Below are positions 54,803 through 63,740 of a DNA stretch of 64,000 nt, piece by piece. This DNA is from Hirschia baltica ATCC 49814 (lineage in GTDB: Bacteria > Pseudomonadota > Alphaproteobacteria > Caulobacterales > Hyphomonadaceae). The stretch spans positions 1,240,001 through 1,304,000 of the forward strand of contig NC_012982.1 in NCBI RefSeq assembly GCF_000023785.1. Direction: 5' to 3'. Position 1 is the stretch's first letter, and every line of letters starts with the position of its first letter. Under the pieces are notes generated by a model. That model was not told the DNA's origin and searched no databases. It worked only from the letters and a program-made list of their open reading frames with translations. Position numbers and translations under genes: made by a program.

Positions 54803-56580
54803 TGTCTCCAGAATTTTTGCCGTCACTCGTTGATATAAACCCTGGTTTTGCGGTTATTCTTGCGGGGATATTGGCCTATTTTATCCGTATTCCGGTATTG
54901 CGCGCGATCATCACAATAGGTGGTCCGGTCATCGGGCTTTTGATGTTGTCCACTTTCTCGGAATTTGGCGTTGATCATGGTGTGATGCGGGTTATGGATC
55001 TGACAGCGATTACATATCGCGTGGATTCGCTGTCTTTCATATTTGCATTGGCGTTTTTGATCGCCGCAGCAATTAATTCGATTTACTCTCTTCACAATAA
55101 AGACCCACTTCAGGACGCCTGTGCGCTTATCTATGCAGGTGCCGCGATTGCTGCGTCCTTGTGTGGTGATTTGATGACAGTCTTCTTCTTCTGGGAGCTG
55201 ACTGCGGTCTCATCTGTGTTCTTGATTTGGCAAACAGGGACAAAGGCAGCTTACAAAGCTGGTATGCGCTATATCGCGATTCAGATCCTGTCGGGTGTAT
55301 TGCTATTATTTGGTGCGGTATATTTCCTTGGAAACCATGGCGATCTGTCTCTGCGGGCGATTTCGCTTGAAGAAGATGGTGCTTGGCTTATTTTCCTTGG
55401 CTTTGGAATTAAGGCTGCCTTTCCCTTCTTGCACAATTGGCTGCAAGATTCCTATCCTAAAGCGACACCAACAGGGGCTGTGGTGCTATCTGCGTTCACG
55501 ACCAAGCTTGCGGTCTATATGTTTGCACGCATGTTCCCCGGAGAGCACATACTGATCTATATCGGTGCTGTGATGACAATCTTCCCAGTCTTCTTTGCTG
55601 TGGTCGAAAATGATTTACGCAAAGTGCTGGCATATTCATTGAATAACCAAGTTGGTTTCATGATCTGTGCGATTGGTGTGGCCAATCTCGATACTGAATA
55701 TGGACGCTATGCATTGAACGGGGCAGCTGCACACGCCTTTGCTCACATCATGTATAAAGGCTTGCTATTCATGAGTATGGGGGCTGTGCTGCACAGGACT
55801 GGTACGACCAAAGCATCCGAGCTTGGCGGCCTGTGGCGAACCATGCCGTGGACGACTGTATTCTGTCTGATCGGAGCGGCGTCTATCTCGGCCTTCCCGC
55901 TATTCTCAGGTTTTGTAGCGAAATCCATGACATTGTCGGCCATTGGGCATGAAGGCTATGTGATTGTTTGGTGTATGCTGTTATTTGCGTCTGCTGGTGT
56001 GTTGGAACACTCAGGGATCAAAATTCCGTATTTTGCCTTTTTCGGGCATGATTCGGGGAAACGCCCGAAAGAAGCGCCATTTAATATGCTCGTCGCCATG
56101 GGATGTTCAGCATTTATCTGTATCGCTGTGGGTATTCCAGGGCTTGGCGGTACGAAATGGCTATATTCCCAATTACCGTATGCAACCGAGGCGCTTTACT
56201 ATCTTGAGCATTCGCTTTGGACTTGGGATCACGTGGTGACTCAATTCCAACTTCTCATCCTTGCTATGCTTGCTTTTGTTCTGATGCAGCGTTTTGGACT
56301 ATACCCAGCTGAGAAACCGGGTGTTGTTCTCGACTTTGATTGGACATATCGCCGTATAGGATATGGTTTTGCGCATTGGGCAGACCGACTGTGGGAGCGT
56401 GCAAGTCCTGCTATGACAAATGGCTGGAGAAAACTTGGCTCACGCGTGCACACCTATCTGACTGAAGCGTTCAGCCCAGAAGGTATGTTGAGCAAAGGTG
56501 GCCCAAGTGGATCTATGGCTGTCTGGACAGCGCTTATTCTTGGTTTAGTTATCGCTGTATCTGTTGTTTCAGCAATATAG
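54802..56580 (+). CDS. Mrp subunit D-like, third copy
   Basis: The 592-residue protein is the third proton-channel subunit, about 14 helices plus a C-terminal extension of roughly 90 residues containing another helix (SMAVWTALILGLVIAVSVV). Core motifs are FFFWELTAVSSVFLIWQTG (Glu) and LGFGIKAAFPFLHNWLQDSYPKA (Lys). It ends the Mrp operon. A cation/proton antiporter with three D-type subunits and no full MrpA resembles the Mbh/Mbx-like arrangement rather than the Bacillus seven-gene form. Confidence 0.9.
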   Translation: MSPEFLPSLVDINPGFAVILAGILAYFIRIPVLRAIITIGGPVIGLLMLSTFSEFGVDHGVMRVMDLTAITYRVDSLSFIFALAFLIAAAINSIYSLHNKDPLQDACALIYAGAAIAASLCGDLMTVFFFWELTAVSSVFLIWQTGTKAAYKAGMRYIAIQILSGVLLLFGAVYFLGNHGDLSLRAISLEEDGAWLIFLGFGIKAAFPFLHNWLQDSYPKATPTGAVVLSAFTTKLAVYMFARMFPGEHILIYIGAVMTIFPVFFAVVENDLRKVLAYSLNNQVGFMICAIGVANLDTEYGRYALNGAAAHAFAHIMYKGLLFMSMGAVLHRTGTTKASELGGLWRTMPWTTVFCLIGAASISAFPLFSGFVAKSMTLSAIGHEGYVIVWCMLLFASAGVLEHSGIKIPYFAFFGHDSGKRPKEAPFNMLVAMGCSAFICIAVGIPGLGGTKWLYSQLPYATEALYYLEHSLWTWDHVVTQFQLLILAMLAFVLMQRFGLYPAEKPGVVLDFDWTYRRIGYGFAHWADRLWERASPAMTNGWRKLGSRVHTYLTEAFSPEGMLSKGGPSGSMAVWTALILGLVIAVSVVSAI

Positions 56581-56726
56581 AAGGTACTTCATTTGAAGTA
56601 CCTTGAGATTAAATCGAAGATAGATAAGACCTATCGCCAATGATTTAGCAGTTGTTACTCTTTACATCTGCCACGACATGTAGAATTTGCTGTTTTATAT
56701 TGTCGGGCTAAGGTAAAGAGTTTAAT

Positions 56727-57158
56727 ATGAGCAAAGATAGCGATGAAATTATAATCGCCGGAAAAAATGATAGTACACTTATAGGTGTCGTGTCCGAGAT
56801 TGTGTCTGCCTATGTAGGAAATAACCCTGTCCCTGTTTCAGATCTACCGGGATTGATTGAGAATACCTACAATGTCGTTAGTGAATTAAACGGCCGCATT
56901 GTTAAAGAAACAAAAGCTGACCAGAAACCAGCCGTTTCAGTGCGCAAATCCTTGAGCGAAGACTATGTCATCTGTCTTGAGGATGGGAAGAAGTTCAAAT
57001 CCCTTAAACGCCACTTGCGGACGCGCTATAATATGTCTCCTGAAGAATATCGTGAAAAGTGGGGCTTATCTCCAGATTACCCTATGGTTGCACCAAATTA
57101 CGCCAAGCAACGGTCTGATTTAGCCAAGCGTATGGGGCTTGGGCAAGCAAAAAAATAA
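56727..57158 (+). CDS. MucR/Ros-type transcriptional regulator
   Basis: The 143-residue protein has a helical N-terminus (oligomerisation) and the MucR DNA-binding domain EDYVICLEDGKKFKSLKRHL followed by MSPEEYREKWGLSPDYPMV. In the zinc-finger place it has C83, D86 and H96, but where the last histidine is expected it has R100 (RTRYNM). Variants with Asp for the second cysteine and without the last histidine occur in this family and can fold with little or no zinc. MucR proteins silence A+T-rich genes and control motility, envelope and cell cycle genes. Confidence 0.92.
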   Translation: MSKDSDEIIIAGKNDSTLIGVVSEIVSAYVGNNPVPVSDLPGLIENTYNVVSELNGRIVKETKADQKPAVSVRKSLSEDYVICLEDGKKFKSLKRHLRTRYNMSPEEYREKWGLSPDYPMVAPNYAKQRSDLAKRMGLGQAKK

Positions 57159-57270
57159 GTAACAAGTAAACGAAAAGTTAACACGATCAATTCGCTTCCG
57201 AAACGAAATATAGAATCATTGTTTATTGAACAGATTCATCTTTACTGTGTCGGACACTTGCCAAACTCTA

Positions 57271-57299
57271 AATATTAGATGAATATAGAATCTAATATT
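57271..57299. promoter_or_regulatory. Perfect 10-base palindrome before the PAS gene
   Basis: AATATTAGAT (57271-57280) and ATCTAATATT (57290-57299) form an exact inverted repeat with a nine-base A+T-rich centre, ending 26 bases before ATG 57326. It fits an operator for a dimeric repressor or a leader hairpin; it lies just after the mucR gene. Confidence 0.55.
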
Positions 57300-57325
57300 C
57301 CGAATCGGCAGGGCATGGGGCACTT

Positions 57326-57817
57326 ATGATAACGGGCGATACGCGTTTAAGTCTTGCGGGACAAAAGACGCTTTTAAATGAATGGGTTGCAAATACCCAT
57401 AGTGATCAGATTGCTTCTCGTGAGGCGATGCAACCGGCTCAGTTTATCACTGAGCTGGCCTACATCTCGATTATGGAGAAAGTAGATGCGGATGTGTATT
57501 TCCGCTTCTCTGGCTCTGAAATTCGTCGAATGTTGGGGCGTGAAGCCAAAGGGCACAGACTTGTGCAGTTTCCGCGATTAGCAAATTCCAAAAGTGGTAT
57601 TCCTGCTGTTCGATCAGCTTTTAGAAATACTCAGCCTGTTTCAGGGACAGAAGAACTTCCGGGAAATATTGTTCATTTTTGGTTGAGATTACCTGTCATG
57701 GATAAAGATGGCAAAGTGACTCAGCTAATATGTCATGATCGCCTATTGGAGCATTCTATGCTGGAGGTAGAAGCCCCCGAATATGAATTAAGACGTCGTG
57801 TAAACAAGGCTGCCTGA
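57326..57817 (+). CDS. PAS-domain protein (PAS_5-like)
   Basis: The 163-residue protein is mainly one PAS-like domain: VDADVYFRFSGSEIRRMLGREAKG, then RLVQFPRLA, GTEELPGNIVHFWLRLPV and KVTQLICHDRLLEHSM. It resembles the PAS_5 group common in alphaproteobacteria, usually stand-alone small proteins of unknown signal. No output domain is attached. A palindrome is located upstream and a strong terminator (57856-57881) follows. Confidence 0.8.
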   Translation: MITGDTRLSLAGQKTLLNEWVANTHSDQIASREAMQPAQFITELAYISIMEKVDADVYFRFSGSEIRRMLGREAKGHRLVQFPRLANSKSGIPAVRSAFRNTQPVSGTEELPGNIVHFWLRLPVMDKDGKVTQLICHDRLLEHSMLEVEAPEYELRRRVNKAA

Positions 57818-57855
57818 TTTATCCAACAGGGTAATAGGAAATTATTCACATACAC

Positions 57856-57881
57856 AAGCGACCTAATGGGTCGCTTTTTTT
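57856..57881 (+). terminator. Terminator after the PAS gene
   Basis: AAGCGACC pairs with GGTCGCTT over TAATG, followed by a run of seven or more T's, about 40 bases after the stop. Confidence 0.88.
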
Positions 57882-58044
57882 GTGCTTATCCCATGAATAT
57901 ATATGAATTTTCTAGTTAATTCCCTGTCTTTCAGGGAAATAGCTGAAAATATAAGGTTCTTGAATAATTCTGTAATAGGAATATTATCCTACATCTTGTG
58001 GGGTGGTGCATTATGCCTCCAAACAGAGTTATGGAGTGGATAGA

Positions 58045-58380
58045 ATGCAGTTTATTCAACAATCAAAAGACGCAGCTTGTGCGCGATTAGCGAGTTCATT
58101 ATCCGGATATGTGTTTGGTGTGAGTCAAAATGATTTATATGCACCAACACGGGGTGTGCAAAACGTGTCGCTTGCAAGACAGGTTGCAATGTATTTAACG
58201 CATGTCTCATTTGGATTAAGTTTGGCGCGTGTTGCCAATGCCTTTTTAAGAGACCGTTCAACGGTTGCTTATGCGTGTCACCTCATTGAAGACAAGCGTG
58301 ATGACCCAGCTTTTGACGATATGCTTGAAGCATTGGAAAGTGCCGCGCGTGCAGCCCCAGCGCCTGTGACAGATATATGA
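58045..58380 (+). CDS. DnaA C-terminal-domain (helix-turn-helix) protein
   Basis: The 111-residue protein looks like the DNA-binding domain IV of DnaA without the ATPase: QNVSLARQVAMYLTHVSFGLSLARVANAF followed by DRSTVAYACHLIEDKRDDPAFD, the signature region that reads the DnaA box. It could compete with or modulate DnaA at its sites. ATG 58045 follows GGAGTGG; a longer GTG frame begins at 58003. It overlaps the DUF6456 gene by four bases, a conserved alphaproteobacterial pairing. Confidence 0.85.
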   Translation: MQFIQQSKDAACARLASSLSGYVFGVSQNDLYAPTRGVQNVSLARQVAMYLTHVSFGLSLARVANAFLRDRSTVAYACHLIEDKRDDPAFDDMLEALESAARAAPAPVTDI

Positions 58381-59126
58381 GTGGGCAAACAATTTTATAC
58401 ATGTCGGCAGAGCGTGTGAGACGGATACGCCGTAGTCTGCGACGCCCTAGCGCATATATCAGTTGTGATTCGTCAGATCCAAATTGCCGATGGGGGATTC
58501 GTACTCACACGAATAATCGGACGCGCAGGTTATTCTCTATTACGCAGCAGGAAATGAATGAGTTGATAGATCTTCATTTTATTCAGCATAAGGCAGCTGA
58601 TCTTGTTTATACATGGAATGAAGATGCTTATCTGGCATCTGAGATGGGAGCTAAACGGATAGGGGATGTTATCCGATCAAATGAACAATTGGCGCATCTT
58701 CCTAAATCTGGATTTCAGCGTTTGGTGAGGCAGGCGCTGATTAATCAAGGGCCGCTGAATGTGAGATTGGTTCAAACGGCACAGGCATTTGAAAAAGATT
58801 TGGAGCTAGCTTCAATTTTGTTGGGGCAGGTTATGGATTGGGGTAGGATTGCTGATATTCGCACGGGGCGGCAATCAGTTGATGTAGAGATGCGAAGTGC
58901 AATGATTGTTGATGCTAAAAAGCGGATACAGCAGATTGAGCAATCATTATCGGCGCGTGATCTTGCTATTATTCGGGCAGCCTGCATGTCCGAATTAACA
59001 CTGAACCAAATCGAGCTTAAATTCGGACTTGCAAAAAGAAGCGCAGGGCAACGTATTCGCGCGGCACTTATGCATCTTGCTGATGTTTATGATTATCAGC
59101 TTCAAGGTGGGCGTTGTGCAGTTTAA
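58377..59126 (+). CDS. DUF6456 domain protein
   Basis: The 249-residue protein matches DUF6456 at its C-terminus (RDLAIIRAACMSELTLNQIELKFGLAKRS, then RAALMHLADVYDY), with a helix-turn-helix look. The N-terminus is arginine-rich (RVRRIRRSLRRP) and should be strongly basic. It is translated with the DnaA-C protein (ATGA) and ends against sufE on the opposite strand. A joint role in replication control or transcription is inference. Confidence 0.8.
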   Translation: MSGQTILYMSAERVRRIRRSLRRPSAYISCDSSDPNCRWGIRTHTNNRTRRLFSITQQEMNELIDLHFIQHKAADLVYTWNEDAYLASEMGAKRIGDVIRSNEQLAHLPKSGFQRLVRQALINQGPLNVRLVQTAQAFEKDLELASILLGQVMDWGRIADIRTGRQSVDVEMRSAMIVDAKKRIQQIEQSLSARDLAIIRAACMSELTLNQIELKFGLAKRSAGQRIRAALMHLADVYDYQLQGGRCAV

Positions 59127-59560
59127 GCGTTTAAAGCAGCTTGTGCGTCTTCGCGGATGCGCGCCAACATGGATTTAAAGCCATTGGAGCGTTGAGGCGA
59201 CAAAGCCTCGTCAACGCCTATGGATGCGAAAAAGGCATTGGCATCAAATGCTAGAATATCTTGTGGCGTGTTGTCGGAATAAATCTGCAATAAGAGAGCG
59301 ATTAAACCGGAGACGAGGATTGCATCAGATGCACCGCGAAATTTTAAGCATCCAGCTTTTGTAGACGGTTCGGTGACAAGCCAAACCTGACTTGCGCATC
59401 CAAGCACTTTATTGCTGTCATTCATTTCTGCATCACTAAGTGGTGCAAGAGATTTTCCAAGGTCTATGATATGCGCATAGCGCTCTTCCCAATCGCTTAG
59501 GAATTCGAAGTCATCGCGCAATTCATTGGCGGCTAGCTCTAGGGGCGTTGAATTTGTCAT
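59123..59560 (-). CDS. sufE: SufE-family sulfur acceptor
   Basis: SufE receives sulfur from the cysteine desulfurase SufS and passes it to SufB for iron-sulfur cluster assembly. The 145-residue protein has the acceptor cysteine C55 in DSNKVLGCASQVWLV and the FRGASDAILVSGLIALLL segment. The other suf genes are not in the window. Its stop overlaps the convergent DUF6456 gene by four bases. Confidence 0.93.
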   Translation of the reverse strand: MTNSTPLELAANELRDDFEFLSDWEERYAHIIDLGKSLAPLSDAEMNDSNKVLGCASQVWLVTEPSTKAGCLKFRGASDAILVSGLIALLLQIYSDNTPQDILAFDANAFFASIGVDEALSPQRSNGFKSMLARIREDAQAALNA

Positions 59561-59570
59561 GAGGCATATA

Positions 59571-59605
59571 AAAGGCCCGCGAGCAAAACATGCAAGCGGG
59601 CCTTT
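59571..59605 (-). terminator. Terminator of the secreted-protein gene
   Basis: AAAGGCCCGC and GCGGGCCTTT form a perfect 10-base stem with a 15-base loop, followed by T's on the minus strand, about 50 bases after the stop of the 59654-60697 gene and just before sufE. Confidence 0.75.
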
Positions 59606-59653
59606 GTATTTCTATCGATTTTTTTTAACTGATCTCGCCCAATTTACACAAAT

Positions 59654-60697
59654 TTATTGAGCGACATCACCCACACATTCACCAATATCTGAAACAGCGT
59701 GTTTGCGCATACAGGCTTGCAGGCCATAATGGTCGGACTGGCTTCTAACGCATCCATTCAGCTGAAGTTGAGCAAATTCGAAACAGTCTTTAGCGCGGCG
59801 ATCATTCATAGCGTTGATGACGCCTGTATCTGATGTGCTAGCTGCACCAATAATTTCAAAGGCAGCAAGAGAAGCCATGTGGTTTGCTGTTTGAGTGCGG
59901 GCAGGGTTCACGGAATAACGACGCTGCGTCAGTGATGAAAGTGCTGAAATAGGTGCGCTTGTGGCTATGCGTGTCGCGCGCTCCCAAGCGTTTGACTGTC
60001 CAGCATTCGCAAGAATTTCACCTATGTTAGAAGAAGCAAACATATCGCGCGCGGAGGAGGACACGGGGCGACCAGAGTATGTCATTGATTTCAATTGGTT
60101 GGCGCGTTCAGCACCATCACGAATGCGTTCTTTTACCCATGATTGATTTTGCAAGATAGCTTCTTGTGATTCCATGAAAGAAGCCGCGCTTGAAATATAC
60201 ATGGCATCTGATTCTGCAGCGGCCAGCGCAGATTGCAGAGCTTTATCACCACCTTTTAGGCTGGTTGCGTAAGCGGGGGATTTACGCAGGCCGTTTAAAA
60301 AGCGCTCACGTCCATAATAGGATTCGATTTCGCGTACAGAATTTGCGAATTCCCGATTTTGAGCTGCGACAAGAGCAGAATAAGACATCCAACCTGATGT
60401 AAACTTGCTTGCATTATGGCCACCGAGTGCGGAAAGCTTTTGTTCAATGTCACTTTGAGAAGAAAGCGCGTGCGTCCTAACTTGCGACACATCCCCCTGA
60501 TATGTAGCATATGTTGCAGCGGCAGAATAAACGGCGTTAGATGAGCCTGTATTTACTTGTTGGGCACTCGCATATGTTGTCTGAACCGAAGGTGTACCTG
60601 GTTGGGAGGCGCTTGCAGTTGTAATTGTTTGAGCATGAGCCGCACCCATTGATAAAGATATGACGGCAATTGATTGTAACCAATTTGTTAGACGCAT
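59654..60697 (-). CDS. Exported protein of unknown function
   Basis: The 347-residue product has a signal peptide (IAVISLSMGAAHAQT, cut after AHA) and a mature, mainly helical part with long alanine- and serine-rich stretches (ALAAAESDAMYISSAASFM, SPISALSSLTQRRYSVN-like). Four cysteines lie near the C-terminus (DCFEFAQLQLNGC and ACMRKH..ECVGD), which could form two disulfides. No family recognised. It faces the histidine kinase gene divergently across about 60-130 bases, so they may share a control region. Confidence 0.65.
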   Translation of the reverse strand: MRLTNWLQSIAVISLSMGAAHAQTITTASASQPGTPSVQTTYASAQQVNTGSSNAVYSAAATYATYQGDVSQVRTHALSSQSDIEQKLSALGGHNASKFTSGWMSYSALVAAQNREFANSVREIESYYGRERFLNGLRKSPAYATSLKGGDKALQSALAAAESDAMYISSAASFMESQEAILQNQSWVKERIRDGAERANQLKSMTYSGRPVSSSARDMFASSNIGEILANAGQSNAWERATRIATSAPISALSSLTQRRYSVNPARTQTANHMASLAAFEIIGAASTSDTGVINAMNDRRAKDCFEFAQLQLNGCVRSQSDHYGLQACMRKHAVSDIGECVGDVAQ

Positions 60698-60826
60698 GAG
60701 TGGGGATCCTCCGGTTTCAATTTGATTTGACAGTTGGGTAAACTGCCAAAATGCTTCTAAATGAAATCATCACATTTTAGCACTATAAATTTACTCTATC
60801 TGCATAATCGTTTAAGGCTAGTTACG

Positions 60827-62251
60827 ATGAATAAATTAATGCAACATAAAACAGTTGACGTCGCGACAACGCCTTCTGACGTGCTTGAGCAACGTGCCAC
60901 ATGGATATTATTGTGCACGGGTGTTCTGTTTGCCTTGTGGATTAGCGGCACAAGTTTGCTGATCAGCTCAGGCGTTTTTCTGATTGCGGCATTGCCAGCA
61001 TTTGCGCAAATATTGACTGCTCGGTTAGGAGGGGATGCCTCACATGAGTTGGAGATGGCTGTATGGATTGTTGTGGTGATGATAGGCGCAACAGCTATGG
61101 GGGGAGCAACATCTCCTATTTCTATTGCTTTCTTTATTCCTGTGGTAACGGCTTTATCGATTGGAAGAAAACGTCAAGCTATTGAAGCGAGTGCTTTTGC
61201 TGTGCTTGGGTTTTGTCTTGCTGCTTTATTAGCACGCATGGATTTTTTGCCGATTCCCAAAGAATTGTTGGATCCGGCCCCAGGTATATTTGCGCTTGTG
61301 TCTTTGATTTATATGGCTTCTTTGGTTCGCAAAATTAGTCTGGCACATAATTCAAACGGAATGCTGGTGCGAATCCGTGAGCAAGCAAATGATCATATTG
61401 CGCGGTTGAGTCGACAAAAAGAGATCCTATCTGACAGGGTAAATAAAGCAGATGAACGCGCAAACCAAGCGGCTTTATCATTGTCGCAAGAAAAAGAAGC
61501 TTCATTTGAGCTAAAAGAAAAACTGGCACAGCGCACATTGTTTTTTGCGAAAACAAGCCATGAATTGCGTTCGTCTTTAAATGCCATTCTTGGTTTTTCA
61601 GAAGTGATGAAAGAGGGCGTTTTTGGAGAGTTATCTGACAAGTATAAAGAATATGCACAGATGATTCATGAGGGCGGTAAAAGCCTTCAAATGACAGTTG
61701 ATGATATTCTTGATCTGTCGAAAATCGACGCTGGTCAGTATAAAATAAGTCCGGTTCAAGTTTCACTCACTGAATTGATGTGGGACATGGTGAAATTTAT
61801 GTCAGATCAGGCAAGACGTTCAGACATTAAATTAAGTGTTTCGAGTTTGGATAGAGATGTCGAAGCATATGCTGACCCGCGTGCAGTTCGTCATATTGCG
61901 CAAAACCTAGTCTCCAATGCAATCAAGTTTACGCCTCATGGTGGTGCTGTGGCGATATCCGTGAGGGAGGATGAAGATGGGGGAAGCTGGATGAGTGTCC
62001 GTGATACCGGGCCGGGTATGGATCCAGCTGAGTTTGAAAAAATCCTGAAGCCATTTATCCAGACCGATGAGAGTTCGACATCTGGTAAGCACGGCACAGG
62101 TTTGGGGCTTTCTGTTGTTAATGGCTTTGCTCAGCTTCACGGCGGACACATCCAGCTTGATTCTCAAGCTGGAGAGGGAAGCATTATTTCCGTGTATTTT
62201 CCAAAGAAACCGACACCTTCAAAAGCTGAAGTAAAAGATTCAGAGCATTAG
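60827..62251 (+). CDS. Membrane sensor histidine kinase (DivJ/PleC-like)
   Basis: The product of about 474 residues has five or six N-terminal membrane helices (residues about 26-170), a coiled coil (180-238), then the phosphoacceptor domain with H245 in FAKTSHELRSSLNAILGFSE and a HATPase domain with the N box NLVSNAIKFTPHGG, MSVRDTGPGMDPAEFE and GTGLGLSVVNGFAQLHGG. The normal proline of the H box (RTPLNAI) is replaced by Ser-Ser. The region after it (SDKYKEYAQMIHEGGKSL and DDILDLSKIDAGQY) resembles the DivJ/PleC cell-cycle kinases. No response regulator is adjacent. ATG 60827 is preferred to the frame start at 60761. Confidence 0.88.
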   Translation: MNKLMQHKTVDVATTPSDVLEQRATWILLCTGVLFALWISGTSLLISSGVFLIAALPAFAQILTARLGGDASHELEMAVWIVVVMIGATAMGGATSPISIAFFIPVVTALSIGRKRQAIEASAFAVLGFCLAALLARMDFLPIPKELLDPAPGIFALVSLIYMASLVRKISLAHNSNGMLVRIREQANDHIARLSRQKEILSDRVNKADERANQAALSLSQEKEASFELKEKLAQRTLFFAKTSHELRSSLNAILGFSEVMKEGVFGELSDKYKEYAQMIHEGGKSLQMTVDDILDLSKIDAGQYKISPVQVSLTELMWDMVKFMSDQARRSDIKLSVSSLDRDVEAYADPRAVRHIAQNLVSNAIKFTPHGGAVAISVREDEDGGSWMSVRDTGPGMDPAEFEKILKPFIQTDESSTSGKHGTGLGLSVVNGFAQLHGGHIQLDSQAGEGSIISVYFPKKPTPSKAEVKDSEH

Positions 62252-62262
62252 GCGCAATTCTG

Positions 62263-63216
62263 TTAATGGGTGGCTTCTGTATCGCGAGATATTGAACTGA
62301 ATGAGGATGCGGCGCGGAAATCGCCCACTTCAAAGATTGCTCTTACCGGACGTGCATTTTTTTCTCGGTCAGAGGGAATAAATTCAAGAATGACCGCTTC
62401 TCGAGGGTCTAGGTCATACAAGGCAAGTTTTGCGCGTTCATCAAATGTGAAAAGCGCGCCTTGTGTTTTCTTCCCATCTTCATAGGGCGGCGCGTCTACA
62501 ATTTCACGGCCTGAGGCAAGCAATTTTCTTGAAATTGACAGAGGAGGCGGAGATAATCCTTCGCCTGAACCAAATAATCCGCCTAGCCAAGCGTTTTCGG
62601 ATTTCTCTTTATCGCGGATGATTAATCTCGCCATTGCAGGAGGTTGTTGATCTACCAATAATTTTTTTAAGGCTGATAATTGAGCAGGAGCGCGTTTCTC
62701 ACCTGGTTCGGCGAACGCGAGTGGATCACGAGCACGCTTTAGGTGTGCTAGCCCAAATCTCACACTTGTTTCTGGGTCTTCCTGATAGGCAGCCCATACG
62801 TCGGTCAGCGTGCGCGTGGCTGTCCATAAGCGCAACCCGCCTCTAAATTCATAAAATGGTGTGCGTGAAAAAGCTAGAAATGCATCTTTTAGACGGTCGT
62901 TAGATTTTGTTAGGCGTTCATCGTCGCATTCTTTGGAATTGGCATAAAATGTTGCCTCATCATTTAATGCTGTCACTTCTTGGAGAGAATAGCCGCCGCG
63001 TAAGAGCGCTGTGCGGGCTTGCCAATATCCCATTTCCAGCGCCAATCGCTCTTTGGTAGACAGGAGCTTACACTTGTCATCTGCTGAACGCAGGGATGCG
63101 CGTTCAAGAAAAGCTGAATTTTCACCGACTTCTTGCGAGAGGGCATTTGTCGATGTGCATAATAGCAGGCCTAAAAAGGCAGCTGATTTAACAAGATGTG
63201 TGTATGCGCGCTTCAT
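62263..63216 (-). CDS. Exported protein of unknown function
   Basis: The product of about 317 residues starts with a signal peptide (MKRAYTHLVKSAAFLGLLLC, cut near ALSQ) and is otherwise soluble. Two conserved-looking cysteines (DDKCKLLST and NSKECDDERL) and a region with YEFRGGLRLWTATRTLTDVW stand out, but I recognise no family. A GTG at 63222 would add two residues. It converges on the kinase gene. Its place beside the kinase may be chance. Confidence 0.6.
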   Translation of the reverse strand: MKRAYTHLVKSAAFLGLLLCTSTNALSQEVGENSAFLERASLRSADDKCKLLSTKERLALEMGYWQARTALLRGGYSLQEVTALNDEATFYANSKECDDERLTKSNDRLKDAFLAFSRTPFYEFRGGLRLWTATRTLTDVWAAYQEDPETSVRFGLAHLKRARDPLAFAEPGEKRAPAQLSALKKLLVDQQPPAMARLIIRDKEKSENAWLGGLFGSGEGLSPPPLSISRKLLASGREIVDAPPYEDGKKTQGALFTFDERAKLALYDLDPREAVILEFIPSDREKNARPVRAIFEVGDFRAASSFSSISRDTEATH

Positions 63217-63320
63217 CTTCACAGTCTATAGGCCTAAGAGATTGATCAGCAATGAATCCTGCATAGATTATTGTTGTCAATTTAAGAATATATTGTGCCA
63301 AAGGCTTCGAGTGGGAAAGA

Positions 63321-63668
63321 TTAAGCTGCTCTAGATGTGTTTGAGCGGGTCATACGATTGGCTTCAACGTTTGAGAACGTATCTTTTTTTGTCAATTGCT
63401 TTTGTTTGCTGTCTTTATAATGGGCGAATAATTCTAAAATAAAGAAAAATGCTCCAGACAAACATACTAAACCAGCGATGAGCCATAAAATGTTTAATTC
63501 ATTTGGAGAGGTAATTGTTTGCATTATCGATGGTTCATTTTGAATATCGGGAAACAAAACATTTATAAAATTATCTGGCGTTAAAGGAAGAATATCAGAA
63601 ACGCTCGACTGCCATATTATGGTAGGTACAAATGCTAACATTGTTGTAAATCCAATATCCCCAACCAA
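63321..63668 (-). CDS. Small membrane protein, unknown
   Basis: The 115-residue product has two hydrophobic segments (residues about 7-20 and 58-80), the second a clear membrane helix (LNILWLIAGLVCLSGAFFFI), and a lysine-rich cytoplasmic tail (HYKDSKQKQLTKKD). No family recognised; the start is uncertain. It is divergent from the DUF1491 gene at the edge. Confidence 0.45.
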   Translation of the reverse strand: MVGDIGFTTMLAFVPTIIWQSSVSDILPLTPDNFINVLFPDIQNEPSIMQTITSPNELNILWLIAGLVCLSGAFFFILELFAHYKDSKQKQLTKKDTFSNVEANRMTRSNTSRAA

Positions 63669-63740
63669 GCGAATACATTCATTTGGTTCTCAGTTCATGT
63701 TTAAGTATCAACAAATATATAAAAGAAAAGATCAAATTAC

